DNA of 64,000 nucleotides. Origin: Patescibacteria group bacterium (GTDB lineage: Bacteria > Patescibacteria > ABY1 > UBA10025 > JAHIVO01). The position numbers were made by a program, and so were the translations under genes. A model generated the notes under the pieces. That model did not search any database. It saw nothing but the letters and a program-made list of their open reading frames with translations, and was not told where the DNA came from. The stretch is taken from contig JAQULM010000001.1 of the NCBI GenBank assembly GCA_028718605.1, positions 539,101 to 603,100 on the forward strand, written 5' to 3'. Positions 6,574 to 15,682 of this stretch are shown here, piece by piece; position 1 is the stretch's first letter, and every line of letters starts with the position of its first letter.

Positions 6574-8904
6574 ATGTGGCCATTTTCAAAATCTGCGGAC
6601 ATCCTGGGGATTAATGCGCGGAATCTCCTCTACATCGCACGGTACAACACAAGAGCGAAGAAGCACCTCGCCGACGATAAAATCTACACCAAGCACTACC
6701 TGCACGCTCGCGGCATCGGTACGGCGAAACTGTACTATTCGCTCCAGTCACTCGAGGAGCTCCGCCATTTTAATCCAGCTAGCCTCCCCAGGAGCTTCGT
6801 CATCAAGCCAAACCGCGGGTACGGCGGGGAAGGCATTATTGCAATTGCTGACCGGCGCGGCCAAACATTCATCGATGTCGACGGCCAGCGATATTCATGG
6901 TCGGACCTGAACACGCATTGCGTCGGCATACTCGATGGAAAATACGCCATATCGGGCTTACACGACAAGGTGATTTTTGAGGAACGCCTGCTGCCGCACG
7001 AGTATTTTAAAAAATTTATGGATGTCGGCCTCCCGGACATCCGCATTATCGTATTCCGGTACGTCCCCATTATCGCGATGCTCCGCCTGCCGACGCCTGA
7101 ATCCAGGGGCAAAGCAAACCTTCACCTCGGCGCGATCGGGCTCGGGATCGACATCGGCACCGGCAAAACAACATTCGGGGTGCACCATAACCAACTTATC
7201 CGGAAACTTCCAAACGGCGAATCAGTCCGGAGCATCAGTATCCCTGACTGGGACGCAATACTGCTCACTGCGTCAAAAACCCAGCATTACACGCAGATCG
7301 GTTATCTGGCCGTCGACGTAGCGCCAACGAACAATGGCATAAAAATCCTGGAGCTCAACGCCCGCGCCGGCCTCGCGATACAAATATCAAACCAGGTGCT
7401 CCTGCGCAAGCGCCTTGAAAAAGTGGCTGACCTGAAAGTCGTGTCACCGGAAGAGGGGGTCAGGATTGGAAAAACGCTGTTTACCCGCATAGTGAAAAAA
7501 AGCCCAGACGACCAGCCAAAAAGCGCGAAACCAACCATCGGGCTCTTTGAGCATATCGCAATTATCAATACACCGTACGATTCAATGCTGGCGAAAGTCG
7601 ACCCTCATAGCAGCACCAATTACTTTGACCAGAGCCTGACGCTCGGCGGGCTCGCGAAAGTTATTACGATAAAATTAAAGGGCAAAAAAATCAAGATACC
7701 GTTCGAGCAAGCCGATCTTTCCAACATTCCGTACCGTGCAATTCTCGGCGGCAAATATCTCGCTGATTTTCTCATCGACATTACCCAAAAAGTGCCCTTT
7801 GCGAACACTGCCCCCTTCGAATCTCGCGAGGAAAAAATTCTTCTGAATATCGATAAAAAAGTATGCTCTATAAACGAGCAGATCAATCTCCTTGCCGGGC
7901 TGAAGCCGGTCAATCTGGCCGAGCAACAGCGCGAATTCCTGAAAAACCCGACGAAGTCCCCACAATTTGTGTATAGAAAATTAACCGTTGATTGCGAACA
8001 ACTTCGGAATGAATTGAAAAAAATTCCGCAAAACCTCAACCATCCATTTATCGAACTGTATCGCCGGAAAATCCGCGAGATCGAAAATAAACTCTCTATC
8101 ATCGAACATGTCGGCGAACCGGATGCCCTTACCTACGCGCACGAATTGTACGGTTCAGTCACCTACGACCAGTATGAAGCTGCGGTGCGCATGCTCCGAC
8201 AGGAGTCCATGGAGGCTGACACGAGCAAGAAACTCCGCATGGACGACGTCATCGACAGGATCGGACACTACCTTGCTGAAAAAAAACTGACGCGGTGGAA
8301 AATCAAAATCCTCGACTCAGCGACAGCAGACATGCAAGTCAATAAAAAGAATGCGATCATGGTGCGCAAAAAAGCGCAGATCACGGAAAACCGCCTCAGG
8401 GCGTTGATTGCCCACGAAATCGAAACGCACATTTTCCGGCTAGAAAACGGCCGCCTACAGCGGTACCGCCTGTTCGAACAGGGGACAGCGAGCTACCTCC
8501 CGACAGAGGAGGGACTCGCCATCTACAACCAGCGGCGGCTCAATATTCCGCTCGGCGCGAAACATTTTTCTCCAGCGCTGAATGTCATCGCGGCATACCA
8601 CGGGCAATCAATGCCGTTCCACGAGCTCCACCGGCTTCTCACGGCCGAATACCAGCAAAACCCGGTCCGTGCATGGCAGCTGTGCGTACGGGTAAAGCGG
8701 GGGCTTGGGGACACCACAGCGCCCGGCGCGTTCATGAAGGACATCGTATACTTCCTCGGGTACCATATGATAACCAACCTCGTGCTGGAAAAAGGCACGA
8801 GCGAGCTCAGAAAATTGTATATCGGAAAAATCAGCGCCGCAGACCTCTCGATACTGGGTGACACGAGCTCCTGGCCGGTCCGGTTCGTCCCCGACTACCA
8901 TTAA
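6574..8904 (+). CDS. RimK-related ATP-grasp amino-acid ligase fused to DUF1704 (MATCAP-like) metallopeptidase
   Basis: A 776-residue two-enzyme fusion. The N-terminal part (about 1-300) is the alpha-L-glutamate-ligase-like ATP-grasp domain seen beside 7TM_transglut proteins: FVIKPNRGYGGEGI glycine-rich loop, DIRIIVFRYVP and the metal-binding ILELNARAGL. The C-terminal part (about 330-776) is DUF1704, with an HExxxH zinc motif (H614, E615, H619 in AHEIETHIFR) and the TEEGLA acidic motif 31 residues after the HE (E645/E646). DUF1704 is the family of the tubulin tyrosine carboxypeptidase MATCAP and of bacterial QEGLA-motif proteins. In proteobacteria the two are separate genes. Joining a ligase to a peptidase suggests add/remove control of one amino-acyl mark; the target is unknown. 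No signal peptide, so cytosolic. Confidence 0.85.
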   Translation: MWPFSKSADILGINARNLLYIARYNTRAKKHLADDKIYTKHYLHARGIGTAKLYYSLQSLEELRHFNPASLPRSFVIKPNRGYGGEGIIAIADRRGQTFIDVDGQRYSWSDLNTHCVGILDGKYAISGLHDKVIFEERLLPHEYFKKFMDVGLPDIRIIVFRYVPIIAMLRLPTPESRGKANLHLGAIGLGIDIGTGKTTFGVHHNQLIRKLPNGESVRSISIPDWDAILLTASKTQHYTQIGYLAVDVAPTNNGIKILELNARAGLAIQISNQVLLRKRLEKVADLKVVSPEEGVRIGKTLFTRIVKKSPDDQPKSAKPTIGLFEHIAIINTPYDSMLAKVDPHSSTNYFDQSLTLGGLAKVITIKLKGKKIKIPFEQADLSNIPYRAILGGKYLADFLIDITQKVPFANTAPFESREEKILLNIDKKVCSINEQINLLAGLKPVNLAEQQREFLKNPTKSPQFVYRKLTVDCEQLRNELKKIPQNLNHPFIELYRRKIREIENKLSIIEHVGEPDALTYAHELYGSVTYDQYEAAVRMLRQESMEADTSKKLRMDDVIDRIGHYLAEKKLTRWKIKILDSATADMQVNKKNAIMVRKKAQITENRLRALIAHEIETHIFRLENGRLQRYRLFEQGTASYLPTEEGLAIYNQRRLNIPLGAKHFSPALNVIAAYHGQSMPFHELHRLLTAEYQQNPVRAWQLCVRVKRGLGDTTAPGAFMKDIVYFLGYHMITNLVLEKGTSELRKLYIGKISAADLSILGDTSSWPVRFVPDYH

Positions 8905-8926
8905 CACGCATCCAGCCGGCAGCCGG

Positions 8927-9310
8927 TTATGCAATCCGGCGATGGCGAAAATAATCGCGTGCTGCCACGACGTCACGCTTGATTTGTTGCATCAGCCCCG
9001 CTGGATCCGAAAAGCGGATAAGCGGGCGAATTTTCCGCCGTAGCGCGATGGTAATGACACGGCCGTACAGGTCCCCATGGAAACCCAGCAGGTGCGCCTC
9101 CACTTTCCTCACGCGTGGATTATGTTTGCCGTGCATTCCGATGACCACGAGCGCAGGGTGCACGGCATCCCCAACCGCCACCGATGCTATATACACGCCG
9201 GCATAGATCCGCTTGCCGGCGATCGCACGCCAGGGAATATTGGCAGTCGGATAGCCGTGTTTCCGCCCGTATCGATCACCAGGAATAACAATTCCCTTAA
9301 TATACCTCAT
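8927..9310 (-). CDS. Stand-alone riboflavin kinase
   Basis: A 127-residue protein covering only the flavokinase barrel. The diagnostic GYPTANI (ATP/Mg site), RIYAGVYIASVAV and VEAHLLGFHGDLYG with following KIRPLIRF are all present. It should phosphorylate riboflavin to FMN. The FAD-synthetase (nucleotidyltransferase) half of bacterial RibF is missing, and no other FAD synthetase is seen in the window, so this cell may make FAD with another enzyme or import it. It overlaps the preceding inositol monophosphatase gene by four bases (ATGA), implying translational coupling. Confidence 0.9.
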   Translation of the reverse strand: MRYIKGIVIPGDRYGRKHGYPTANIPWRAIAGKRIYAGVYIASVAVGDAVHPALVVIGMHGKHNPRVRKVEAHLLGFHGDLYGRVITIALRRKIRPLIRFSDPAGLMQQIKRDVVAARDYFRHRRIA

Positions 9311-10086
9311 GGATGCAAAACTTTTAGCAACTGGCGGCGGACGCGCCCATTGGTGGCAACCACGCCCTGGCTATGAATCGTCCATGGCTTTCCTGTGTAA
9401 TCCGTCACCGTGCCACCAGCTTCATGGACCAAGAGGACGCCAGGAAGAATATCCCATGAAGTAATGCCAGGGGGCACAACGACGCCAGCGGCGACCCGGC
9501 CAGCAGCCACGAATGCAAGTGTCAACGATGTGGAGCCAAAATGTCGCATGTTGAGCGCACGCCCTTGCAGCTGTCGCTGCACGAGCATATATCGCTGGCG
9601 CGATGCATTCGCTCTGGAACGAGCGAGTGTTATGATTGAATTCCGCAGCAAAGCCGTTGGTGATACGCGAATCCGCTTGCCATTGAGGAATGCGCCGCCA
9701 TTATCTTCCGCATAGTAGAGCTCATTGAGCGCGGGTGCGTATTCTACGCTCACCAATATCCTGCCCTGGCGCCGCAACGCTATCGCCGTGCAAAATAGCG
9801 GATTGCCGATAATATAATTGGTCGTGCCATCAATCGGATCAATGACCCATTCATAAATGTCCGGATGGTCCTCAAGCCCGGTTTCCTCACTCAGGATATC
9901 GTGCGTCGGGAAGTGCTTCTTGATCAGGCCAAGAATAATTTTATTTGCCTGGAAGTCAGCGCGCGTTACCCGGTCAAATTCACTCTTCCGGTGGATCTCC
10001 GTGTGGCGGAGGCGCTGGTAATACTTCATCAGGCACGCACCCGCGAGCCGCGCGGCGCGAATGGCGATGGTACTGTGGTGTGTCAT
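9307..10086 (-). CDS. Inositol monophosphatase family protein
   Basis: A 259-residue member of the lithium-sensitive Mg-dependent phosphatase family. The metal site is visible as SEETG (Glu), WVIDPIDGTTNY (Asp-Pro-Ile-Asp-Gly-Thr) and the C-terminal SWDILPGVLLVHEAGG (W-D). Such enzymes hydrolyse inositol-1-phosphate, fructose-1,6-bisphosphate or 3'-phosphoadenosine-5'-phosphate; the sequence does not decide between them. It is part of a minus-strand run with 4-base overlaps on both sides (phosphodiesterase upstream, riboflavin kinase downstream). Confidence 0.9.
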   Translation of the reverse strand: MTHHSTIAIRAARLAGACLMKYYQRLRHTEIHRKSEFDRVTRADFQANKIILGLIKKHFPTHDILSEETGLEDHPDIYEWVIDPIDGTTNYIIGNPLFCTAIALRRQGRILVSVEYAPALNELYYAEDNGGAFLNGKRIRVSPTALLRNSIITLARSRANASRQRYMLVQRQLQGRALNMRHFGSTSLTLAFVAAGRVAAGVVVPPGITSWDILPGVLLVHEAGGTVTDYTGKPWTIHSQGVVATNGRVRRQLLKVLHP

Positions 10087-10586
10087 AGGGTATTAAGCAT
10101 TTTCAGCGCGAGAGCGCCTGTTTCGGTATCGTACAGCGCGAAGGTCGGCTGGTAAAAAATATTCGCGAGGTTGCCGGGATTCACGAGCTTGGTGGAGCCG
10201 ACCATTTCTTCCCATGGCTTGTGGTTGTGGCCGTAAAAAACAATGTCATGGGCCGCCTCCGCCGCAAGCGCTTTGGCCATATAGGGATAATGGACAAAAG
10301 CAATTCGCATCTCGCCAATCTGGAGCTCCCCAATATCACCATGAATTTTGACATTTTTACATTCTTCGTATGCGAGCCGTGCCATATTATATTTATCCCC
10401 ATCCACATTGCCAAAGCACAGATGTATGGGCCCGGCGAAATGATCCGAAAAAAACTTGAGTGTTCCTGGTGCGCAGACGTCACCGCAATGAATCAGCGTT
10501 TCGACATGTTCATTCGTTATAAACGTGAGCGTCTTCTCAATATTCGGAAGGTTATCGTGTGAATCAGATACGATAGCAATTTTCAT
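10083..10586 (-). CDS. YfcE/MJ0936-type metallophosphodiesterase
   Basis: About 167 residues, a small calcineurin-like phosphoesterase. Metal ligands appear as SDSHDN (D-x-H), HCGDV (GD), FGNVDGD (GNxD), FVHYPY (H) and FYGHNHKP (GHxH). Family members hydrolyse phosphodiesters in vitro; physiological substrates are mostly unknown. I chose the ATG that opens MKIAIVSDSH rather than the upstream TTG, because MKIAIVSDSHDN is the usual family start and the ATG lies nine bases after the stop of the MBL gene. Confidence 0.9.
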   Translation of the reverse strand: MKIAIVSDSHDNLPNIEKTLTFITNEHVETLIHCGDVCAPGTLKFFSDHFAGPIHLCFGNVDGDKYNMARLAYEECKNVKIHGDIGELQIGEMRIAFVHYPYMAKALAAEAAHDIVFYGHNHKPWEEMVGSTKLVNPGNLANIFYQPTFALYDTETGALALKMLNTL

Positions 10587-10595
10587 GAAAATCAA

Positions 10596-11357
10596 TTAAA
10601 TGGTAATTTCCATAAGATCTTGGGCGATTATAATCTCGCCCTGGAACGTCTTCCGGGCCTCTCCGAGAATATCAATCCGCTCGACAGCGGGATAGAAATG
10701 GGTAAGTGCCAGCTTTTTTACTCGTGCTTTCGACGCAAGTTCCCCGGCCTGTGATGGCGTGCAATGCCCTGGCATCGGTTGCGCCGCAGCCGAATCAATA
10801 AGCAAGAGGTCTGCTTTTTTCGCGAGCTTGACGACAGCTTCACTGAACCCTACGTCCCCCGTATACACAAACGATAAGCCCTCATATTCAACGCGGTACC
10901 CAATCGAGTTTTTCACGAGCGTGCTCGTTTGCTCCTCCAGGGCGCGCGTTTTAACCATAACATTGCCTATTTCAATATGCGAATTCTTCATTTCGGTCAT
11001 TGCAACGGGATACCCCGCTTTCTCGTAGAACTGCGGCCAGTATGCCTGCAGCATTTTCTTGAAAAACTTTTTAAACCCTTTCGGACCGACCACCTGAAGC
11101 TCGCGCGTGCGCTTATTCTCCCCCCAATGCAAATACCACAAGAGCGCGGGAAGTTCTGCTACATGGTCAACGTGCGTATGCGTATACATGAGATAATCGA
11201 GCGTAAGCGGATCACGGCCAGCCTCTGCCATACGCCGTTTCGTTCCTTCGCCGCTATCAAGCAAAAACGCCTTATCCCCAGCTTCTAAAAGATATGCTGA
11301 TGCTGACCGTTTGGCCGAGGGAACCAGCGTTCCCGAACCAAGTATCGTAAGTTTCAT
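10596..11357 (-). CDS. MBL-fold hydrolase, ribonuclease Z-like
   Basis: About 253 residues, a metallo-beta-lactamase-fold protein with the ordered motifs LGSGTLVPSAKRSASAYLL, the zinc motif THTHVDHVAELP (HxHxDH), FVYTGDVGFS, LLIDSAAAQPMPGHCT and LALTHFYPAV. The pattern is that of the RNase Z / arylsulfatase-like branch. In RNase Z it would trim tRNA 3' ends, which would suit the tRNAs here that lack CCA, but no clear flexible-arm exosite is visible, so a general phosphodiesterase role remains possible. The start at MKLTILGSG is preferred; a longer frame would overlap the neighbouring gene by about 70 bases. Confidence 0.8.
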   Translation of the reverse strand: MKLTILGSGTLVPSAKRSASAYLLEAGDKAFLLDSGEGTKRRMAEAGRDPLTLDYLMYTHTHVDHVAELPALLWYLHWGENKRTRELQVVGPKGFKKFFKKMLQAYWPQFYEKAGYPVAMTEMKNSHIEIGNVMVKTRALEEQTSTLVKNSIGYRVEYEGLSFVYTGDVGFSEAVVKLAKKADLLLIDSAAAQPMPGHCTPSQAGELASKARVKKLALTHFYPAVERIDILGEARKTFQGEIIIAQDLMEITI

Positions 11358-11367
11358 ACTGTTTTTG

Positions 11368-12015
11368 TTATGTTGATAAATACCCCCGTATCCAATAGTA
11401 TACCGTCGCAAGGTACTCCCGCACAACAGCACGGGCATCGGTATAATTGCGAAAGAGGTTTTTTCCCGTCATGTCCCGGAACGCGGCAACGCAGGTGATA
11501 GCCATGCCCACATGCTTAAATACCGCGCATGCCCGCTTCGTATGGTATGCGGACGTGACAACGAGCGCCGTATCGAAACCTTCGTGCTCCATGATTGCCT
11601 TGGTATTCAATGCATTCTCATGCGTACTCGACGACGCCGGTTCCTCAATAATGCTCTCAGCTGGCTGGCCGAGGAACTCCGCATAATTCCTCATGATATC
11701 GCTTTCGCTATACGTATGCCCTTTAACTACGCCGCCGGCGAAAATTATATGCTCCGCGTACCCGCCACGGTACAGCTCGATGCCGCGCTGTACGCGTTCT
11801 TGCACTGACCATGGCAGGGTCTGAGTATCAGTTACCACGCCGCCGCCGAGGACGATGATAACATCACGTGCCTCCGGTTGTTCATTGCGTACGAGCGGTT
11901 TGGAAATGAAATCGGCAATATTAAACAGTGTCATTGCTAGCGCGAGCACGGCGACGCCAAATCCGCACCAGAGGACAATACCAGCCAACCTACTTTTTTG
12001 TTGTGCCACTATCAT
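11368..12015 (-). CDS. YdcF/SanA-like DUF218 membrane protein
   Basis: A 215-residue protein with one N-terminal membrane helix (about 11-33) and a DUF218 domain: VIIVLGGGVV, the S-x-E-R segment, GHTYSESDIMRNY, EEPASSSTHENA and LVVTSAYHTKRACAVF. The conserved Gly-rich start, the STHENA acid/asparagine and the TSAYH motif define the family. SanA/ElyC/YdcF members influence envelope integrity and lipid-carrier metabolism, but the biochemical reaction is not settled. It overlaps the endonuclease IV gene by four bases. Confidence 0.85.
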   Translation of the reverse strand: MIVAQQKSRLAGIVLWCGFGVAVLALAMTLFNIADFISKPLVRNEQPEARDVIIVLGGGVVTDTQTLPWSVQERVQRGIELYRGGYAEHIIFAGGVVKGHTYSESDIMRNYAEFLGQPAESIIEEPASSSTHENALNTKAIMEHEGFDTALVVTSAYHTKRACAVFKHVGMAITCVAAFRDMTGKNLFRNYTDARAVVREYLATVYYWIRGYLST

Positions 12016-12851
12016 AGTGATTGCCGTATCCCCTTAAGGGTCCTCATGTCATCAGCATCCGAGTCGTCTTTCGGAGTTTCAAGAATCCAATCAACGTCAT
12101 GAATACGTGCAGCGCCAATAAGGGCACGGAAGCCGTCAATGCCAATCATACCGTTGCCGATATGCTCATGCCGGTCTGACCGCGAGCCAAGCTCTGCTTT
12201 CGCGTCATTCGCATGCACGAGCTGAAGTTTTTCAAGGCCGATCGCTTTATCAAACGCTTTCAGGGTTTTTGCAACAGCTGCCTTTTCCCGCACGTCATAC
12301 CCTGAAACAAACGCGTGGCACGTGTCAAAACAAACGCCGATGTGGATCCTCGGGTACGCCTTGATAATCGCCCCGATCTCGTCAAACGTATCCCCGATAA
12401 TAGTGCCGCCAGCGCCTGCTGAGTTTTCGATGAGGAATTGGGCACTGCCAGTATAACCGTCCAGTATTTTACCGACGCCTTCGATAACTTTCTTCAGCGC
12501 CTGCGCTTTGCCCAAATCTTTCGACGAACCGAGGTGCGTCATGACAGCACGCGCGCCGAGCAGGGACGCGCGGTCGAGTTCATCGCGGATGACTTTTATG
12601 GACCCATAGCGTATTTTTGGGCTCGATGACGCAAGGTTGATGTAGTACGGCGTGTGGATGTACGCGGCCGCTTGCCGGTGTTTCTTCATATTCGCCGTAA
12701 ACTGCGCCACAATTTTATCATCCAACACTGGGGCAGGCCCGCCCTGCGGCGGCCGCGAAAACATCTGGAAGCACTCGCAGGCGGCGCGCTCCGCGTTCAC
12801 CGGCGCGTTCGCGATACTGCCTGCGATAGAAACATGTGCCCCGATATTCAT
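12012..12851 (-). CDS. nfo: Endonuclease IV (AP endonuclease)
   Basis: About 279 residues, full length for the family. It begins MNIGAHVSIAGSIANAP, as in Nfo, and shows the trinuclear-zinc ligands IHTPYYINLAS, THLGS, LIENSAGAGG, HIGVCFDTCHAF, LVHANDAK and the C-terminal DRHEHIGNG and ILETPKDD. It cleaves the phosphodiester 5' to abasic sites in base-excision repair. The internal ATG was chosen because it opens the canonical N-terminus and starts seven bases after the trigger factor stop; the upstream in-frame start would overlap that gene. Confidence 0.95.
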   Translation of the reverse strand: MNIGAHVSIAGSIANAPVNAERAACECFQMFSRPPQGGPAPVLDDKIVAQFTANMKKHRQAAAYIHTPYYINLASSSPKIRYGSIKVIRDELDRASLLGARAVMTHLGSSKDLGKAQALKKVIEGVGKILDGYTGSAQFLIENSAGAGGTIIGDTFDEIGAIIKAYPRIHIGVCFDTCHAFVSGYDVREKAAVAKTLKAFDKAIGLEKLQLVHANDAKAELGSRSDRHEHIGNGMIGIDGFRALIGAARIHDVDWILETPKDDSDADDMRTLKGIRQSL

Positions 12852-12858
12852 ATGTTCT

Positions 12859-14148
12859 CTACTTTTTCCCGTCAGCAATTGAATGGAAAAACTCCATGAC
12901 CTTGCGGCTGCGGATATTCGTCCTCAAGTAGCTCCGGTAATCATCAGACGTAATCTGCTTCAGGATGTCCGGCTGGTCGTGGTACTGTTCGCGTGCTTTG
13001 TCGATTTCCCGGGTGATTTCCTCATCACGTGCTGTGATGTTCTCCCGTTCCGCGACGTGCCGAAGAATGAGTGCAGCTTTGATGCGCTCGACAGCGCGCG
13101 GGGCAAGCTCCTTTTCCAGGCTTTCCTTCGTCTTCTTGATACTCGTGAGGTAATCCTCGAACTTCATGCCCTGCGATGACACGTCATGCTCGAGCTCATG
13201 CATCATCTTGTGCGCTTCCGCTTCGAGAAGCATGTCGGGAATAGGACCAAACGTGGACTTCTTGATAATCGCATCAAGGACGGCAAGTTCCCACCGCTCG
13301 CCTTCTTTTTCCTGTTTCTCCTGCAAAATATTACCCTCGATCTTCTTGCGTAAATCGTCGAGCTTCTCAAACTTGCCGACCTGCTGCGCAAATGCGTCAT
13401 CGGCTGGCGGAAGCTCCCGCTCAAATACCGCATTGACAGTTACCTTGAATTCTACCGGCCGATTCGCCATATCCTTGCGGTGGTACTCCTTGGGAAACTT
13501 CACGGAGAACTCTTTGGTCTGCCCCTCGCTCAAGCCAATAAGCTGCTCCTCGAAACCGGGGACAAACCGTCCTTCTCCGAGCATAAGGGACTGGTTCTTG
13601 GTTGCCCCGCCGTCGAGCGGTACTGAATCAAGAAACGTAGCAAGATCGGCTTCAATTTTGTCTCCGTTCTGCACAGGGCGCTGCACGCGCTTTTCCTTCG
13701 CGAGCAGCTTCCGGAGATTCTGGATTGCGTCGTCAGTTTCCTTGGGTTCAACAACAGGCGTGCGTTTCTGCTCTTTGATGTTCTTATAATCGGCAATTTC
13801 AACCGTCGGCACGAGCGATGCGACCGCGCGGTATGAAAATGGGTTGCCTGGCGCGATTTTCTCCACGGCAATCTGCGGAGAGCCGACCGTTTGCAGTTTG
13901 TGGTCGATGACTGCCTGGCTGTACGTTTTCTCCACGGCACGTTCAGCCGCGTCCTGGTACACGCGCATTTCGCCGACGCGTTTTACGACGACATCATAGG
14001 GCGCCTTGCCGGGACGGAAGCCGGGGATATTCGAAGACGATGAAATTGACGTTGCGGCGCGTTCGAGATACGGGCGCATATCGTCAGGCGAGAGCTCCAC
14101 GGAAAGCTCAACCTGGCCTTTCGGTAATTCTTTGACAGTAACATTCAT
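12859..14148 (-). CDS. tig: Trigger factor
   Basis: A 429-residue ribosome-associated chaperone. The N-terminal ribosome-binding domain includes the signature GFRPGKAP (about residues 44-51); the middle PPIase (FKBP-like) domain spans roughly 145-240 with GDKIEADL, FVPGFEEQLIG and FSVKFPKEY; the rest is the helical C-terminal chaperone domain, ending in KVMEFFHSIADGKK. Length and order are normal. It heads the minus-strand run leading to nfo and the YdcF gene; upstream is the CarS-like gene, 14 bases away. Confidence 0.97.
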   Translation of the reverse strand: MNVTVKELPKGQVELSVELSPDDMRPYLERAATSISSSSNIPGFRPGKAPYDVVVKRVGEMRVYQDAAERAVEKTYSQAVIDHKLQTVGSPQIAVEKIAPGNPFSYRAVASLVPTVEIADYKNIKEQKRTPVVEPKETDDAIQNLRKLLAKEKRVQRPVQNGDKIEADLATFLDSVPLDGGATKNQSLMLGEGRFVPGFEEQLIGLSEGQTKEFSVKFPKEYHRKDMANRPVEFKVTVNAVFERELPPADDAFAQQVGKFEKLDDLRKKIEGNILQEKQEKEGERWELAVLDAIIKKSTFGPIPDMLLEAEAHKMMHELEHDVSSQGMKFEDYLTSIKKTKESLEKELAPRAVERIKAALILRHVAERENITARDEEITREIDKAREQYHDQPDILKQITSDDYRSYLRTNIRSRKVMEFFHSIADGKK

Positions 14149-14162
14149 TGAACACTTCTATA

Positions 14163-14702
14163 TTAAAATTTATTTTTCTGCAAATGGAGCGCGTATCCGA
14201 GAAGGTTGAAAATAGTATGGACAAGGATGCCAAGCAGTATGGCCATAAACCCCGCCGCCCACCCCGGGAAATACACGATGCTCACGAGCGCGAATGCGCC
14301 GATGGAATAATCGACCTGGTCAAAGGGGAACCAGCTCACGCCCGGCTCGCGGTTGATGCGGCGTTTGAAAAAACTCTTGAGGGCGTCTCCCCACACAGCG
14401 CCTAACCCCTGCAAGAGGCCGATGGCCCACGATGCCTGAGTATAATTGAACATACTGATATCCTGCAGCGCATTGTACCGGTACAGCCATCGCTGGATAA
14501 GGAAGGTTAAAACGCCAAACAGCGTGCCGAAAATAATGCCGCGCCACGTCTTGTGGTCCCCGAACACCCGCTTCCCCCGCCACGAACGGCCGAAATCAAC
14601 GGGGACACCGAGGATCGGAATAAACCGCGACAGGGACGCGGCGAGGTTCGCAATTCCCGTTGGGAGAAAAAACCAGACAGTTTTTAGGATCAGATCAACC
14701 AT
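14163..14702 (-). CDS. CDP-archaeol synthase-like (CarS family) CTP-dependent lipid cytidylyltransferase
   Basis: About 179 residues, a small integral membrane protein of the CarS/DUF46 family. The conserved family blocks are present: PVDFGRSWRGKRVFGDHKTWRG, which includes GDHKTWRG on the cytosolic side, and GDALKSFFKRR followed by GVSWFPFDQVDY. In archaea CarS makes CDP-archaeol from unsaturated archaetidic acid; bacterial members are less characterised and presumably make CDP-activated lipids, as CdsA does. The company of two acyltransferases and a patatin upstream supports a phospholipid role. The ATG opening MVDLILK was chosen because the upstream extension is poorly hydrophobic and lacks a better start. 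Confidence 0.8.
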   Translation of the reverse strand: MVDLILKTVWFFLPTGIANLAASLSRFIPILGVPVDFGRSWRGKRVFGDHKTWRGIIFGTLFGVLTFLIQRWLYRYNALQDISMFNYTQASWAIGLLQGLGAVWGDALKSFFKRRINREPGVSWFPFDQVDYSIGAFALVSIVYFPGWAAGFMAILLGILVHTIFNLLGYALHLQKNKF

Positions 14703-14774
14703 AGACCAATGCAATGTATACGTGTGGTTATTGTACCAATAGAACAACGGCTTTAAAAGGCATGCAACAGCAGG

Positions 14775-15668
14775 CTATCCAAGCTTTTCGAGCGCCCGTT
14801 TGCCCTGTTCGATGCCGTGCTGGTACAATTCCAGCAATTTTGCACGGTTAGTCGTCGAGTGTGAGTGGGGCAATTCGTTCTGGACAACGATCGCATTCGG
14901 ATACTTGCTTAACCGGGACGCGTTAATAAAGCAGAAAAATGCCCGCAGCGGCTGGCACGCTATCCGAAAGCCAAACAGAATTGCCAGCAGAAACATCTGA
15001 AGTATTTCGAACGGGAGCGCTTGCAGCGTATTGAGGATGGTCTTTCGATTATTGATAATATACACAACCTTTTTATCGGGATTGTCTGCGATCAAACGAA
15101 GATCCGCCTTGCTGCGTACATATCCGCCATCGAGATAGTCCCTGCCGGCTAACCTGACCGGCGATGCGTAGAATGGCGGCGATGACGCTGAGGCCTTCAG
15201 CGCACGCAACGTGCCCGCGGTGCCATCACTATACCGCGCCTGCCGCTCTTGCATGTCGTATACGGCAACATTAAACGGTATCGGCTGCTCTTTGATCGCT
15301 GCCACGTCCAACCGCTTCTGCGAAGATTCAACCTGCTCCAGATAATCAATATCAATGAGGTGATGAATCGGGTGCGACTTCCGAAACCGATGGATGGTTA
15401 TATCGACGAGGTACCGGAAAAAATTCTGCGGTTTGATGAAATTTCTTCCGATAAGATCCTCGTAGTAGATGCTCGCACCCAATCGTGCTTGGGGAGGATT
15501 CTTCCATGCAGCTAAAAAGTAAGCGGCATTATGGGCGCCGGCGGATGTCCCGTAGATGCTGTGTATTCGCGGGTATAGATTGGCTTCATGGAACGCGGTT
15601 ACGACGCCAGCGCCAAACACGCCCAGCATTGCTCCGCCTTCGCTTATGACAATAACATCGCGCTCCAT
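14775..15668 (-). CDS. Patatin-like phospholipase/acyl hydrolase
   Basis: A 297-residue patatin domain with the oxyanion glycine-rich EGGAMLGVFGAG (about 10-21), the nucleophile elbow GTSAG (Ser about residue 42) and the catalytic aspartate in DGGYV (about residue 180). A hydrophobic segment near residue 220-240 (LQMFLLAILFGF) could dip into the membrane. The Ser-Asp dyad is intact, so acyl-ester hydrolysis on phospholipids or lysolipids is expected. It lies between the CarS-like gene and the PaaK-like ligase (14-base gap) in the same transcript direction. Confidence 0.88.
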   Translation of the reverse strand: MERDVIVISEGGAMLGVFGAGVVTAFHEANLYPRIHSIYGTSAGAHNAAYFLAAWKNPPQARLGASIYYEDLIGRNFIKPQNFFRYLVDITIHRFRKSHPIHHLIDIDYLEQVESSQKRLDVAAIKEQPIPFNVAVYDMQERQARYSDGTAGTLRALKASASSPPFYASPVRLAGRDYLDGGYVRSKADLRLIADNPDKKVVYIINNRKTILNTLQALPFEILQMFLLAILFGFRIACQPLRAFFCFINASRLSKYPNAIVVQNELPHSHSTTNRAKLLELYQHGIEQGKRALEKLG

Positions 15669-15682
15669 ATTTCAGGGGGTGC

